From Tulasnella sp. 424 (taxonomy: Eukaryota; Basidiomycota; Agaricomycetes; Cantharellales; Tulasnellaceae): 64,000 bases of DNA. The stretch spans positions 42,103 through 106,102 of the forward strand of contig WSUB01000143.1 in assembly GCA_019633425.1 (NCBI GenBank), written 5' to 3'. Shown in pieces: positions 45,120 to 56,377 of the stretch. The notes under the pieces are model-generated. The model searched no databases and was not told the DNA's origin. It saw only the letters and a program-made list of their open reading frames with translations. Both the position numbers and the translations under genes were made by a program. Numbering within the stretch: the stretch's first letter is position 1; the number at the start of each line of letters is the position of its first letter.

Positions 45120-48100
45120 ATGATGAACGGCGACATTGTCGGGCGAGCATCGAGTCCCAAGTCCAGCACCGAAGACGACTCGTCCGCCACAAGCGTCTAT
45201 GGCTTACCCAACTCCAACGGTAGCCAGATCCCAAGACCGCCAAGCAGTATTGATAATGGTGGTAGTGGAAAGACGGAACGACCAAAGTACACTCGCCTGC
45301 TGCAGAGTGCGTAGGCAGTCGAAATTCCAATAATCGCCCTGTGCTGACCGACCGACTACACCCGGACCAACTTTCACCCCCCCCCCCCCCTTCACCGACT
45401 GCAGGCTGTGACTCTTGTCGAGCACGTAAAGTTCGATGCGTCCAAGTCGACTCCACAGATCGTACGTATACCCCCTTTCAGATAGCAAAAACACCGGGAC
45501 TTAAGCACCGAAATTATCGGGACGTTGTTTACCTTCTTTCCAGCCGAAAAGGACGGAATTGGGATGACACTCGGACCCAACGGCGTCAAACGAATCCCCT
45601 ACTGCAAGCCGTGCATCGCAGCCAGCATCAACTGTACGTACCACTTCAAGGCGAAGAAACGAGGTCCACCTAACCAGTTGAGTATTCCTGTTTGAACGTT
45701 TCTGTTCCCGGGGATGGGCACGCACGAATGTCTCATCCGCAAAACGCGCAACCCCGTTGTAAGCACCGGGGCTGGGCCCGCGTCCGGGCCGTTTGCTCTT
45801 TCCACATCGTCGGACCCGAATTGCCTCAGTCGAAATCCTTCCGGGGTTTCGTTGAACCCACTACTTCAAACCCTTCTAAGGGAGCGAGGGCAAACTCGAA
45901 ACGTCATTCACGTTATTTCTGTCCTTTTGCACATGCTCGGGCGCGCTGCTCTGGCACACATTCAGTAATGACGGGCAGTGCCTGGCCCAAGGCCAGAAGC
46001 CCAACCTCCTTTTTCATACTGGGGGTACCGCGTGGGGGAGGGTGAAAGGAGCGATGCCGTGCGATGCCATGTGCCCATGCTCCTCGAATCGGATCGCATC
46101 GCGATCCAGCCCATTCCATTTCCGTATCCGGAAGCTGAAAGAAGGGAGCGATTGACTGACCACGTTGCTTGGAACCTTCTTTTCATTCTACTGAATAGGC
46201 ATGTGAGAAGGTTACGAGCGGCTGCAGCTGCAGCAGCCGCTGCCGGAGGTGGTGAGAACAACCCTGGCAGCGGAGGAGGCGGAGCCTTTGATCCTACGAA
46301 CGCGATCGTTCCTGGAAGCGGGACCTTGACTGTGAGTATCACGTTGATTGATCTCTTTCCTGATTTCATATGTCGTCGCTCTTGGCCTCTTGAGGGTCAC
46401 GGTTTATCGTCCCTTCTTTTAAAGGCTTGAGGTCGTTCTCGGTGAATCCTCGGCTAACAATGTTTCGATACTCTTCTCCCCTCCCAACCTTCCTCCCGCC
46501 TCCTCCCTCTCCCTCTCCCTCGTTTTTCCCTTGCCTTTTTACACAACAGCTTGATCCGAAACCTCCATCGTCAACGCCAGTGCAAGGTATCACGTCGCCA
46601 ACGCTCCTCACTCACCCGCAACATCGAAATTCGTTGAGCACCTCGACTCCACCGTTAAATGGCAACCCAGGACAATCGACCACCACGAACGGAGTAGTAC
46701 CCTCTTCTCCCAACGACGTGTCTGTCTCACCGATCACCATGCTGATGGCTCGGTCCGGTGTTATTGGACCCGATTGGAATCTCGATTCCGCCCTCTCACC
46801 TCACCACCACCACCATCCTCATGACCTCCAACATCATCAACATCGTAATGCCCGAATGAATAGCGGCGGGATCGTGAGCGTCGGTTCTGGAGGTGCGGGT
46901 CTTTCTCCGCCAGGTGCTGTCACAACTAGTCCGACATTGTTCACGACACACGGTGTCCCAGGAAATGACTTACCTTCTTCGGCTGGTGCTGGTGGAGGGG
47001 CGGCTGCAGGTGCGGGTGCAGGGACGATATCCTCTCCCACAGCTTATCGTTCCCCTCCTCGCCCCCTCACTACGACCACCACCACCTCTGGTGCCGCGAC
47101 CTCGTCCGCTCCCAACACCGCGTCCTCGTACATTTCGCAAACCCCTACAGCCACCGCCGACCCGATCGTGAACCCCGCCCTCACAAGCCCCGCCTCGTCC
47201 GCGTCGAACCAGCTCAAGATGTACCCTTCCCATTACTCCAACGTCACGTATCCGTATGCGGCGTCGGCTTCCAGTCGAACGACGTTGACCACCTCGCCCT
47301 TGACCCCCAACGCCCCCGTGCCGAGCTCGCCGGCCGGCACGCAGCCTTATTGCTTGAATAACTATGCGCCGACGTCGACCATTTTGCATATCTTGAGCTT
47401 GTTCTTTGACTTCGTGTGGCCACTGACTCCCTGCATTCATCGTCCGAGGTGAGCCTTTCTCCCCCCTCCCCGGGCAACGAAGCTCTCTCTCGATCACAGT
47501 GAATTGACGTTTTGCGTTTTAACCATTTCTCCCCTACCTACGTACCCCGCTCTTGCACACGCACGCACTCGTACGCACACAGTTTTTACGCCGATCTCGG
47601 GGAAAAGCGAGAAGAGCGAGACCCTCTGTTCTTTGCCTTGGTGTGCAGCACCCTCGCATCGACGTTGGTTCAAGTGCCTCGATCGTATTTGCCCATGGAC
47701 CGAGACGACGTTCGGTCGTTGGCGAGAAGGTTCAGCGAAGCCTCCAAGAGAGCGTCGTTGTTCGCACATGATCCGCCGAGCAGTACCATGGTAGTCATCA
47801 AGTACTTGTAAGTCGTCGCCCCCCTCCACCCCTCATCATCACCGTGTTCTGATGGAAGCGCGCTCGGGGTCTGGTTTTCAGCGACAACATCTACTACTTC
47901 CGCGAGGGTAAAGAAGGCTCGTCGACTTCTGCGTATGGAGAGGCTCTGTACATGGCTACGTGCCTTCGGATGCACAACGAGGATTCATACGAAGGTCTGG
48001 ATTATATTGAGAGGGAAGTTCGAAGGAGGGCGTTCTGGTTGCTGTTTGGGGGTGCGTGTTTCATTCATTTCACCGCATGCAACCGAAGGGAAAAGCTTAC

Positions 48101-49451
48101 ACCCGCCCCACGACACCCTCTCGCAGCGGACAAGTCTATATGCGCCATCTCTCATCGACCATGCAGCTTACGGTTAGAAGATTGTACCGTTCGACTTCCA
48201 ACGGAGGTGGACGACGAGTAGTAAGTTCCTTTGTCCCTCCTTTTTCAAATCGGGATCACATGCCGTCCCGTGCAACGCACAAGAATGCTAATTTTGAGCT
48301 TTGTCGGCTCCGTAACTTTAGCATCACTGCACGAGCTATCCTCCCACAGCCTCCAAACAAGACACCGCTTATCTCGGGGTTCAACTTCATCTCCCGTGTA
48401 TTCAGTCTCATCGCCGAGATCATCTCGATCGTCCGGCGAGACGTCCATAAACCCCCCTCAGACGCGACAGCCGTCGCACGGCTCGAAGAAGTCTGCGAAA
48501 TTCACCGACGGATCCTCAACGTGTTCAACGACGTTCCCACCGAACTGAGGTTACGCAACACCTCCGCTCGGAGAGCGGCGTTGGGCCATGGATCTGGGTC
48601 TCAACCGGCGTTCCCCCTATTGGACTTGGACGCCGGTGGATTCGCAGCGGACTTTGATGGAGCTGGTTTTACTCAAGCTGCTATCGCGGAAGTGAACCAG
48701 CTGTTTGATAATCCCAATGCGAATCGTGAGGATGCTGGGAATGCGTTTTTGGTCATGCAGGCGAATATCTACGTTACGCAGGTACGTTTCGGCGGCGTTG
48801 TTAGGTCTTCCTCAGTTGCTTAACTCTACCCCTGGTTTGGTGTAGCATATGGCTCGTTTGATGGCTGAACAACATCGTCATCAACTGGTAGCTTCGCTGC
48901 GTGTCGCAGGATACGACCTCTCGCTCGTCCACTCGCCGATCGTCGCCGCCGAGATCGCACGCGGCGGATGGACGGCAGAGGATCGGGAGGCCGTGGCTCG
49001 AGATCTATTGCAAGTTCTCCATACGTAAGTCTTCGATTAGGTCAACCACTGCCGAAGATCGAATGCTTAATGACTTTGGCTTTCAGAATCCCAATCCTGT
49101 CTATCGCAACGAACGGACCCTCACTGGTGCACAAAGTCCGCTTCGTCGCCTCGACCCTTCTTGACTCCATTCGAGAAGCAGACACCGCCCCAAAACCTGC
49201 TGCTCGAGCTTTAAATTATCTTTGTACGTCCAACGCCGAGCAATCATGCACCGAGTTCTTCATTCTGACAGGGGACTTACTTTTATAGGGGACTTCCTCG
49301 CTATCTTATCCGAGATTGAACGGAATTATTCGTATGTCTCATTGCCTCCGTAATATATTTCGCCTCGGACTGAGATCAACGCTCTCTTCTCGCTTTCCCC
49401 AGACTGGGTGAAGAAATACCGCCACCACAACCAATGGATGCTTCGCTTTGA
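45120..49451 (+). CDS. Zn2Cys6 fungal transcription factor with fungal_trans domain
   Basis: The first exon (MMNGDIVGRASS...) ends near 45305. The next exons encode the binuclear zinc cluster: GCDSCRARKVRC, then PYCKPCIAASINC and a basic FKAKKRGPPNQ. After an intron of about 520 bases comes VRRLRAAAAAA, then a long low-complexity exon (to about 47450) rich in Ser, Thr, Pro and Gly, with a run of five His. The regulatory half follows: ILHILSLFFDFVWPLTPCIHRP, YMATCLRMHNEDSYEGLDYI, REVRRRAFWLLFGG, DCTVRLPTEVDDE and KPAARALNYL. It ends EEIPPPQPMDASL with the stop at 49449-49451. It binds DNA as a nuclear regulator (family knowledge); targets are unknown. Its place beside three beta-glucosidases suggests sugar-related control but does not prove it. 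Splice sites are approximate. Confidence 0.85.
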
Positions 49452-49838
49452 GATACTATTCTTTCGCTTTTCGTCTTAGGCCTTTTTCGTCCTTCGTCCT
49501 TTCGATTATTATTCTGGATCGCTCTGGAGCCCCCTTACTTATTTATCTTTGCTGTAACACCATGTATGTATTCGAATGATGTGCGAACTGCTGATTGGAC
49601 TTTCTTTGGTTTCAACTGCGTGTCTCATGACCACCCGCATGTCGCATTCGTTCGACAAAAGGGATTGTATAAAAGCACCAAAATCGTAGCCAAGCGGCGA
49701 GTAACTAACACAAGGGGGAAAGACCAACATTCTAGAACACATTCATAACTTGATTTGCTTTACTGGCCGTGAGATTTCCTATCCAGGGAATGATGCTCCC
49801 GTTAGAAACCAACGGCATTCGGAGTCACACAGACTCTC
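49452..49838. other. Convergent 3' intergenic region
   Basis: Lies between the 3' ends of the Zn2Cys6 factor (plus) and the BAR protein (minus). It should contain both terminators. No gene is seen. Confidence 0.45.
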
Positions 49839-51572
49839 TTACCGATAATCTCCCTCAGCTTCAATGCTAAGCTCTTCGAGTTCTGTCTGGCAAGCCTGAA
49901 GAGCCTCAGCAGCCGCCATGTGGTAGGCAAGCTACGTTGCAATGAGTCGTTAGGAGCAGCGAGACTAATGCAGAGAGTCAAACGCAGCCTACCTGAGCTT
50001 TAGCCAATTCATTGAGGGTCTTCAAAGGTTCGGGCTGAGAGGATACGAGATGAGGTGAGGTAACCCACTTATCGAACATGCAAGTTAGACTCACATTTTC
50101 CAAGACGGCTTTCATTTGTTGAATGGCGATCTCAGTCTTCTGAACCAAGTCATCTTCGGCGTTTTCGACCTCAATACTGATGCGTAGACGTCAGCCTTGT
50201 CTCAGAGTACAAGCAGGGGTGGGCCTCGTCAACTCACCGCGCCTGCTCTTGGCGAGCGCCGGTAGCGGTCTTTAAGCTAATGGAGGTAAGGAGAGATGGT
50301 TAACGATAGCACTTGGTATGAACTGCGAGATCTCAACTGACGTTTGTTTGACAGCATCCAACGTCAACCGACTGCTCTTCACCGCCAGGCGAGCATTCAT
50401 AGCGACATGAAGTGGGCCGCTAAGAGAAAGCTTCATTGGTTCTACAACGTTCACTAGAATAGCGTCGTCCTGAGCGGCATGAACTTCGCCAATCTAAATG
50501 ATAACGGGCCCATTCAGTGTCAAACATCGCTTTTCAGGAGAGCAAGGCTTGGGAGCGCAATACCTTCTCAGATGCCGCAGAGTAAGAGCCCAAGGCCTTT
50601 CCGAGACGGTCATTAGGACCGACGGTCTTGGCTGCCGCTGCACTGGATCGCGCGATGGCGTGGGGGAGGGTCTTGCGATGCTCTTCGGCCGGAGCAGCTG
50701 CCGGAGCAGCCGGAACGGGAAGTTTGGTGCCCTAAGATAAATAAGTAAGATGTTTATCAGGGTCGGGAGATAAAGGACGTGATGGTCCGTCGATGTGAAG
50801 AACCTTCAGGTTTGTAGCGGCGAACGCTGCCAGGCCGCTGGTGATGGTTGTTCCAAATTCGGTGAGGGATTCTAAGGCACAGCAGCCAGATAAGCTAGAA
50901 GGTTGAGGGCAATAGATGGATCCTCATTCTACCTTGGATCTGGGTGGGGTAGTCGTAGGGTGTACCGTAGACGCTGACGATCCTATTGACAGTAACATCG
51001 AGTGAGATTCCTGCTACATTGAGCACTTTGCCGCGTCTGTAGCACTTGCCTAAGCATCTGATCTTGAGCAGCCTTGAGGGCATCAACACGTGCTTCGAGG
51101 TCCTTGTACTCTGCACGACGGTCAGAGATCGTGAGCTGCGGAGACACTGCCCGATATCGTCATGAAACGTCACCTTGAGGAAGCTCAGTGATGTCTTCAA
51201 CGGGGACCTGACCTAGCCTTTCACTACAAAAGGGACCATAATTAAGTATGCCAGATGCCAGAAGCTTCGAGGGAGGTGGGATTTCAATGCCGACTGGCAA
51301 TTACGCCCGGGAGGGATCAAATGATCCCTGAGAGAGTCGTGGCTAATGCCGTCAAGCTGTCCGCTGAAATCACGCCGAGATGTACCAAACTCTCTACTTG
51401 GGCAACCCTGCAGCTGTCCCTTCCCTCGACGATGGCGAGTAACGAAGAGGGGAACGGAGATGACGCACCGCGTAGCCTGGACGCTCGAGCTGAAACCCTT
51501 GGCGAACTTGCCAGCGTTCGAACCAATGTTGAGACTAGAGATGCTAGAGGTGAGCTTTGACCAGTTATCCAT
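49839..51572 (-). CDS. BAR-domain protein of the Gvp36 family
   Basis: Family members are membrane-curving BAR proteins of Golgi vesicles and the endocytic route in yeast (family knowledge). Exons on the minus strand give MDNWSKLTSSISSLNIG, then ERLGQVPVEDITELPQ, EYKDLEARVDALKAAQDQML, YGTPYDYPTQIQ, SLTEFGTTITSGLAAFAATN, an Ala/Pro linker, NDRLGKALGSYSAASEKIGE, and coiled helices such as KIEVENAEDDLVQKTE-like and PLKTLNELAKAQLAYHMAA. It ends ELSIEAEGDYR with the stop at 49839. The helical composition and the ELP-EY-LE-RVDAL and YDYP motifs identify the family. About eight exons give roughly 290 residues. Exon limits near 51000-51200 are approximate. Confidence 0.8.
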
Positions 51573-51807
51573 GTGTAGAGTGTTGAAGGGGGAAGGGAGA
51601 ACGACGATGTGAGGGTAAGGTTGGGAGAGGCTCGTGTTCCTGTTTGGGTTTGAGGGCGCGGATATGAGCTTGATGTAGGTCCGCTATCTCCGTGCATTTC
51701 CGAATTTGGATTATGCCTGTTCACGCGACCTCAGCAGTCCTTTCGTGTAAGAACAAACCATGTATGTGTACGAGTATCAAAATGCACATTAATATCCAAG
51801 CAGCACC

Positions 51808-53534
51808 CTAATCATCGACCTTGGCGTCCTCTACACCTTTCGAGATAACGTCGATAGCCTCCTGACCGACACTACCCTCAACGGGTCCAGCTGGCGTCGT
51901 CACTGCGTTTCCTTCGACGACAAGAGCTGGCTCTCCACTGGAAGGCTTTGCATTCTTGCCCTTTCCGGGAGGAGGTGGGTGGTAGACCTGTAATAGATTT
52001 CGCAAATGTGAGGTCCTGTAGCACCAGAGCGAAGGGAGCTGATTTGGCTACCTTGGTCTTTTTCTTTGGTTGCTCGGACTTTGGTGCTTCCGAAGGGTAG
52101 GCCTTCGCTGTTACCTCCTGCCACTCCTTGTTGGATTCATAATCCTTTTGAATAGGCTCCAGAAGCGAGATGATCGCCTCTCCGACTGCCTTCTTCAGGT
52201 CACCAGGATGGATCTTCTTCTCCTTAAAGTCGTTCTCCAGGTCCTCGTACGTGGCGTAATGTGACGATCCACCCCACTTTTCGTCTCTTGGGATGGTGAA
52301 GACCGAGCCCGCTGGAGCTTCCGCGGCCACGTAAGCAGGCAACTTGGCATCCTGTCCGAGCTCTATCTGCTCTTTCCGGAGGTTGACGATGGGTATCAGC
52401 ACGGCTTTGGCGAAAGCCAAAAGACCATTATCTTCGATGTTGCCTTCTTCGCAGAACGCCGCCTTGATCTTCTTTCGGACGAGGGCTGGGGAATCCAAGA
52501 AGTCAATCTTGCTGTTTGGGTCGGAGCTGCTCATCTTGCCACCAGCGAGGCCGGGAACCATAGTGTTCATAAGGTGAGCGCGCTTTTTGTAACCCAGCTT
52601 CGGCAGGTATTGTTCGGCCAGTGTGAAGATTTTGCGCTATTCATTGTAAAGCACTCAGTAACGGGTGTGTAGTATTTTGGTGCCGCTCATCGTCTCACCT
52701 GGTCGACACCACCAAATTGGAAGTCCACGCCAAGGTACTGCTCGTCGAGTGCCTGCAACCCGGGGTACAACAACCCACTCAGAAGCGGGTTCGAAACCTG
52801 CTTGACGACCTCGGCGCCAGCCTTCTTAGCGTCGTGTTCGGTTATGCTTGCACATAGGCGGTAATTGTCTAGGTTGTAGGCTTCTGATAATTGGTAAGAT
52901 GTGCCGACCACGAACTTGAGTTGTGTTGTCGGTACGCCGAGGGAGGTGAAGACAGATATGAGGAGGTAGCGATAGTATTCGACACGAAGCTTGACCAGCT
53001 CTAATGGTGCTTTGAGGTTGTCAAGGAATGCGTGGAGGTCTGTCGCACATCCAAGGGTTGGGGAATGTGAGGGGGACCAAGAGTCAGCGTAAGCCTTGTG
53101 ACTCCAACGCACGAGTCCCTCATCTACGTACCTGCCAAAAGGATTGACATCTACAAACCGAGGTTAGACACAAAAGGGCGAGATTATTCTTTGTAGGAAC
53201 GGCTTACCTCAACTCCGGCATGGAGGAAATCAGCGATCTTGGTTAGAGGAACGAAGTAGCCGATGTGAGCTACGATGCAGAAACGTCATTGCGCCATCCA
53301 TGCTCTGAAGGAACCGCATTGCTTACGCTTCCCAGTTGTTGCGGTACCTGTTTCACGTTCGCAATATCATTAGCATTCACCCCTTGCGTCCGCGGTTCCA
53401 GGAAACTCACCCCAATATCCCTTGGCATCTCTCTCCTGAAGCACCTGCTTGATGATATCTCCTCCTAGAACTTCTTGTAACCGCCTTGTAATAAGCTCGT
53501 ACTTCTGTTCTTGTGAAAGGCTCGAGGTGGCCAT
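51808..53534 (-). CDS. TYS1: Cytoplasmic tyrosyl-tRNA synthetase
   Basis: Charges tRNA-Tyr with tyrosine. The start at 53534 ([19 protein letters not shown]) is followed by YVGY-type class I elements: the HIGH-like [64 protein letters not shown], and the KMSKS loop as [18 protein letters not shown]. The C-terminus has [13 protein letters not shown] and a Lys/Pro-rich tail ending in VEDAKVDD at 51808. It lacks the EMAP-II-like domain of animal enzymes, as in yeast. One exon, 53150-53132, has only 19 bases (encoding the MSILLA segment before DLHAF) and is required for the frame. An alternative start at 53621 is less likely. Confidence 0.93.
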
Positions 53535-54049
53535 GACGTGTCGCAAGTGGGAGAGAAAGTGAGAGTCGGAGGTGGAAGGCGCTTTCTCGGTCGACTGACT
53601 CCGGTTTTGTGGCGATATCACACGTGACCTTCGAGGGTCGACGAGAATTCACCGCTGGGGCCGAGCGCCCTTCTCCCATGGATGCTAAAAATCGGTCGCA
53701 GTGCTGCGCATCAAGAATAGCTGGTACTTCACGGAAGCTTCCTAGGGGAGATACTTTTGGGGAGGCCGTTTACTAGGTTGAATTACGTGCAATCCGTGCT
53801 GGATATTCCATAATTATAATCCTATCATATATATTGAATTATGAAAGAGCAAGGACAAGTAATTGACTCCAAATTTTGGCTACCCCAAATCTTGTAGTCT
53901 CCGTCTTTAGGCTTGTCGGGTAGGTGTTCGTAAAGCCGCCCAAATCTCCGTTTTCTCCGTCTGACGTCGCTTTCGCTTTGGACTGCAGGCAGGCAAGCAG
54001 GGAGACGTCACAACTCTCCTCCAGATCCACAAAGCAAGCTTAGGCACGA
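53535..54049. promoter_or_regulatory. Divergent intergenic region (TyrRS / F-box B)
   Basis: About 515 bases between two start codons on opposite strands. AT-rich around 53800-53880 (for example catatatattgaattatg). Promoters of both genes are expected here. No gene is seen. Confidence 0.4.
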
Positions 54050-55752
54050 ATGGATCAGATAAACAAACTAATTGAGGAGATTCATGTCCTCGTCACTAAG
54101 ATGTCAGTTTAAACGCTCTCGACACAGGCTATATCCGTCAGCTCTGACCCTGTCCTACCAGTGCTGACGCTGGCGTCACGCAAACACCTTTCATGCGCGC
54201 ATGCATAAAGGTTGATCTGTGGCAGAAAATTGAAGGAGCCGTGCGAACCAAAGGCAGTCGAGCTCGCCAAGCTCGGAACACGCTCTCACCAATCCAGCAA
54301 CTACCGACCGAGGTCACCTTGCAACTATTCGACACAGTCTTAATGCTCGTTGGACGACGACACTATCACGATATCCTAAAGGGGATGTCCGAAGTCTGTC
54401 ATCATTGGCGAAAGATCATCCATCATACGCCGGCGCTATGGAGCAAGATTTATTGCAGTGCCGTTCGTGAGGTCGTAGACCAGGCATTGGAGAGATCTGC
54501 AACTCACCCCCTGGACGTATGGTTCAGTTCCGTGGGGAGAGGTAACAAGATTGCTCTGGAGAGCTTCCTGGAAAAGCTCTCCCCGCATATGGGCCGTTGT
54601 CAAAGAGTTGCCCTAACTTATTTCGGGGAATGGGATCAGTCGGAGGGATTGGCTGAACTTGCGAGTCTCCCGGCACCCAAGTTGGAGCAAGTTGTCCTGG
54701 AGGACCAAAGATGGTTGTCCGACCTATCAGGTGTGGAGCTCTTTGGAGGGCAGGCGGGCATGTTGAAAGATGTCCAAATTCTTGGGATAGCGTGCAACTG
54801 GGAATGTGCAGCATTTAAAGGTCTGCGTGTCATCGGCCTTTCGAAAGTATCTTTCCCAAGCGTCGACTCGCTCCTTGGAATTCTGGACCAAAGTCGCTGC
54901 CTGTCATGCCTACAGTTGTCCTTCATTACTTTCACGGACAACGACGCCGCAACTATGGTTCGATGTGTCACCTTTCCCCTCCTCGACAACCTCTCACTTG
55001 TATTCGAAGATGTTCTCCATACCGAGATCATCCTGGACCATATCAAAGCCCCCATATGCTCCCATCTGTGTTTCTTCATCCCAGACGGAGTGGAAATTGG
55101 AGGAAAGGTCATGCATCTGGCGGCAAAATGGCTTGCCCAAAGACAAGCTCCAGTCCCCAAGCTCCAGAGCGCCACCTTCGCCTTGCTGAACAGCGAGGTC
55201 TCCCTATCAGGAGTTTCCACGGAAGGTCTGGAGGCGCTTTCTCTGACTTTGAAATGCGGCCATGGCGAGGAGAATACGGCTCGTCTACTGAACGCAGCGA
55301 ATTGCGTCGCAAAGGAGCTTCTATGTGCCATAGAATCAAGGTTCAAAATCGACGAGGGGGCAATAGACTTCCTCCAGCATCCGAAAGTTGTCGAGGAGCT
55401 TTCGCAGCTTCTCCCAGTAACTACCATAGAGATCGGAGATCCCTTCTCGGACGGTGAAGGCCGTCGATACTGGGGGTATCCGCGCCAGTTCACCCTTCCA
55501 CCTTTCCCATCTATGCGAGTCTTCCGAACCTTCCATCAACCTCTGGAATGCATCTTCTCCATACTCAAAGGCATCTTCACCATTCCCATCCCAAACACAG
55601 AGGATCGAGCTGTCCATGTGGAAATCCACGGCCCGACGCATCCGAAACCGGACTGGTTGGATTACATTGCCACCCAGACGAAGGAGATAGTTGGAGATAA
55701 TTGTCGATCATCTTTTGTTCTTACCCCAAGGCTTAGCAATGTGGGTGATTAG
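54050..55752 (+). CDS. F-box protein B, paralogue of F-box A
   Basis: The first exon, 54050-54102, reads MDQINKLIEEIHVLVTK. The second, 54162-55752, continues with IADAGVTQTPFMRACIKVD, LPTEVTLQLFD and MSEVCHHWRKIIHHTPALWS (F-box and following helices). Irregular leucine-rich segments follow to the stop. It matches F-box A (10869-12584) along its whole length, with the same 53-base first exon and the same splice phase. Shared blocks include RTKGSRARQ, ALERSA, LEKLSPHMGRC, GVELF and EIGDPF. It likely serves as a substrate receptor for SCF ubiquitin ligase (family knowledge). The frame is intact. Confidence 0.85.
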
Positions 55753-56377
55753 TCTAGCATCTTTGTAGAATCCATCCAGTTGCTGTAGTGCCCGTCGTTG
55801 AACATTATATTCGCGTGGTAGCGCTTCCAGGATATGATATACTCACGAACAGCAAATATCCTAGTACGATGCTATTCCACACAGATAAAATTCGCGGATC
55901 CCCGTCAGTGACATCTTCGGTCGTGAGTTGCCGAGGGGGTGCTGCTCTTATTGCCTAGGCAATGGTAGACCGGGGTAGAGGCGGACGGCTATAAAAAGTT
56001 GCCACTGCGTTTTCCAGATGAGCAAGAGTCTTGGTTAATCGTGATGATGTTGCAGGATGGACTCAAGACCCGTATTACATATGGTGAGGAATCTCCGCCC
56101 TGGTAGCGCTCGCTATCCATATCATCCAGTGTTACCAGCCACGCTCTAGGCACGACTCACGAGAAATAAGATGCCAAGTCCCGACACTTATGGGTTAGGT
56201 CTACTATAATTGAGGTCACACAAGCTCCAAACCGAGCATGGAAACTTCCAATTGGGGCCCGTGCGTACCCTGAGGCTGTGTCGTGGCTCGGCAACCACTG
56301 GTCCATCAATCTTCACCCCACCTGTCCCTCTCGGACACCAATCCAGCATCACACTCTGACTTTCCGAATTTCTAGCT
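55753..56377. other. Intergenic region with duplicated NLR promoter segment
   Basis: No gene is seen. From about 56225 the sequence resembles 58345-58524 upstream of the intact NLR gene (shared gaggctgtgtcg and cactctgac blocks), so the duplication that made the NLR pseudogene included its promoter. Confidence 0.5.

Noticed and set aside
44252..45190. 312-codon minus-strand frame as a gene
   Set aside because: It overlaps the leader and first exon of the Zn2Cys6 factor, has Arg-rich shadow-type composition and shows no motif.
46837..47497. Minus-strand frames opposite the low-complexity exon of the transcription factor
   Set aside because: Arg/Gly-rich shadow of the Ser/Thr/Pro-rich coding sequence.
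54636..55493. 285-codon minus-strand frame inside F-box B
   Set aside because: Antisense to an intact, clearly homologous coding exon; composition is that of a shadow.
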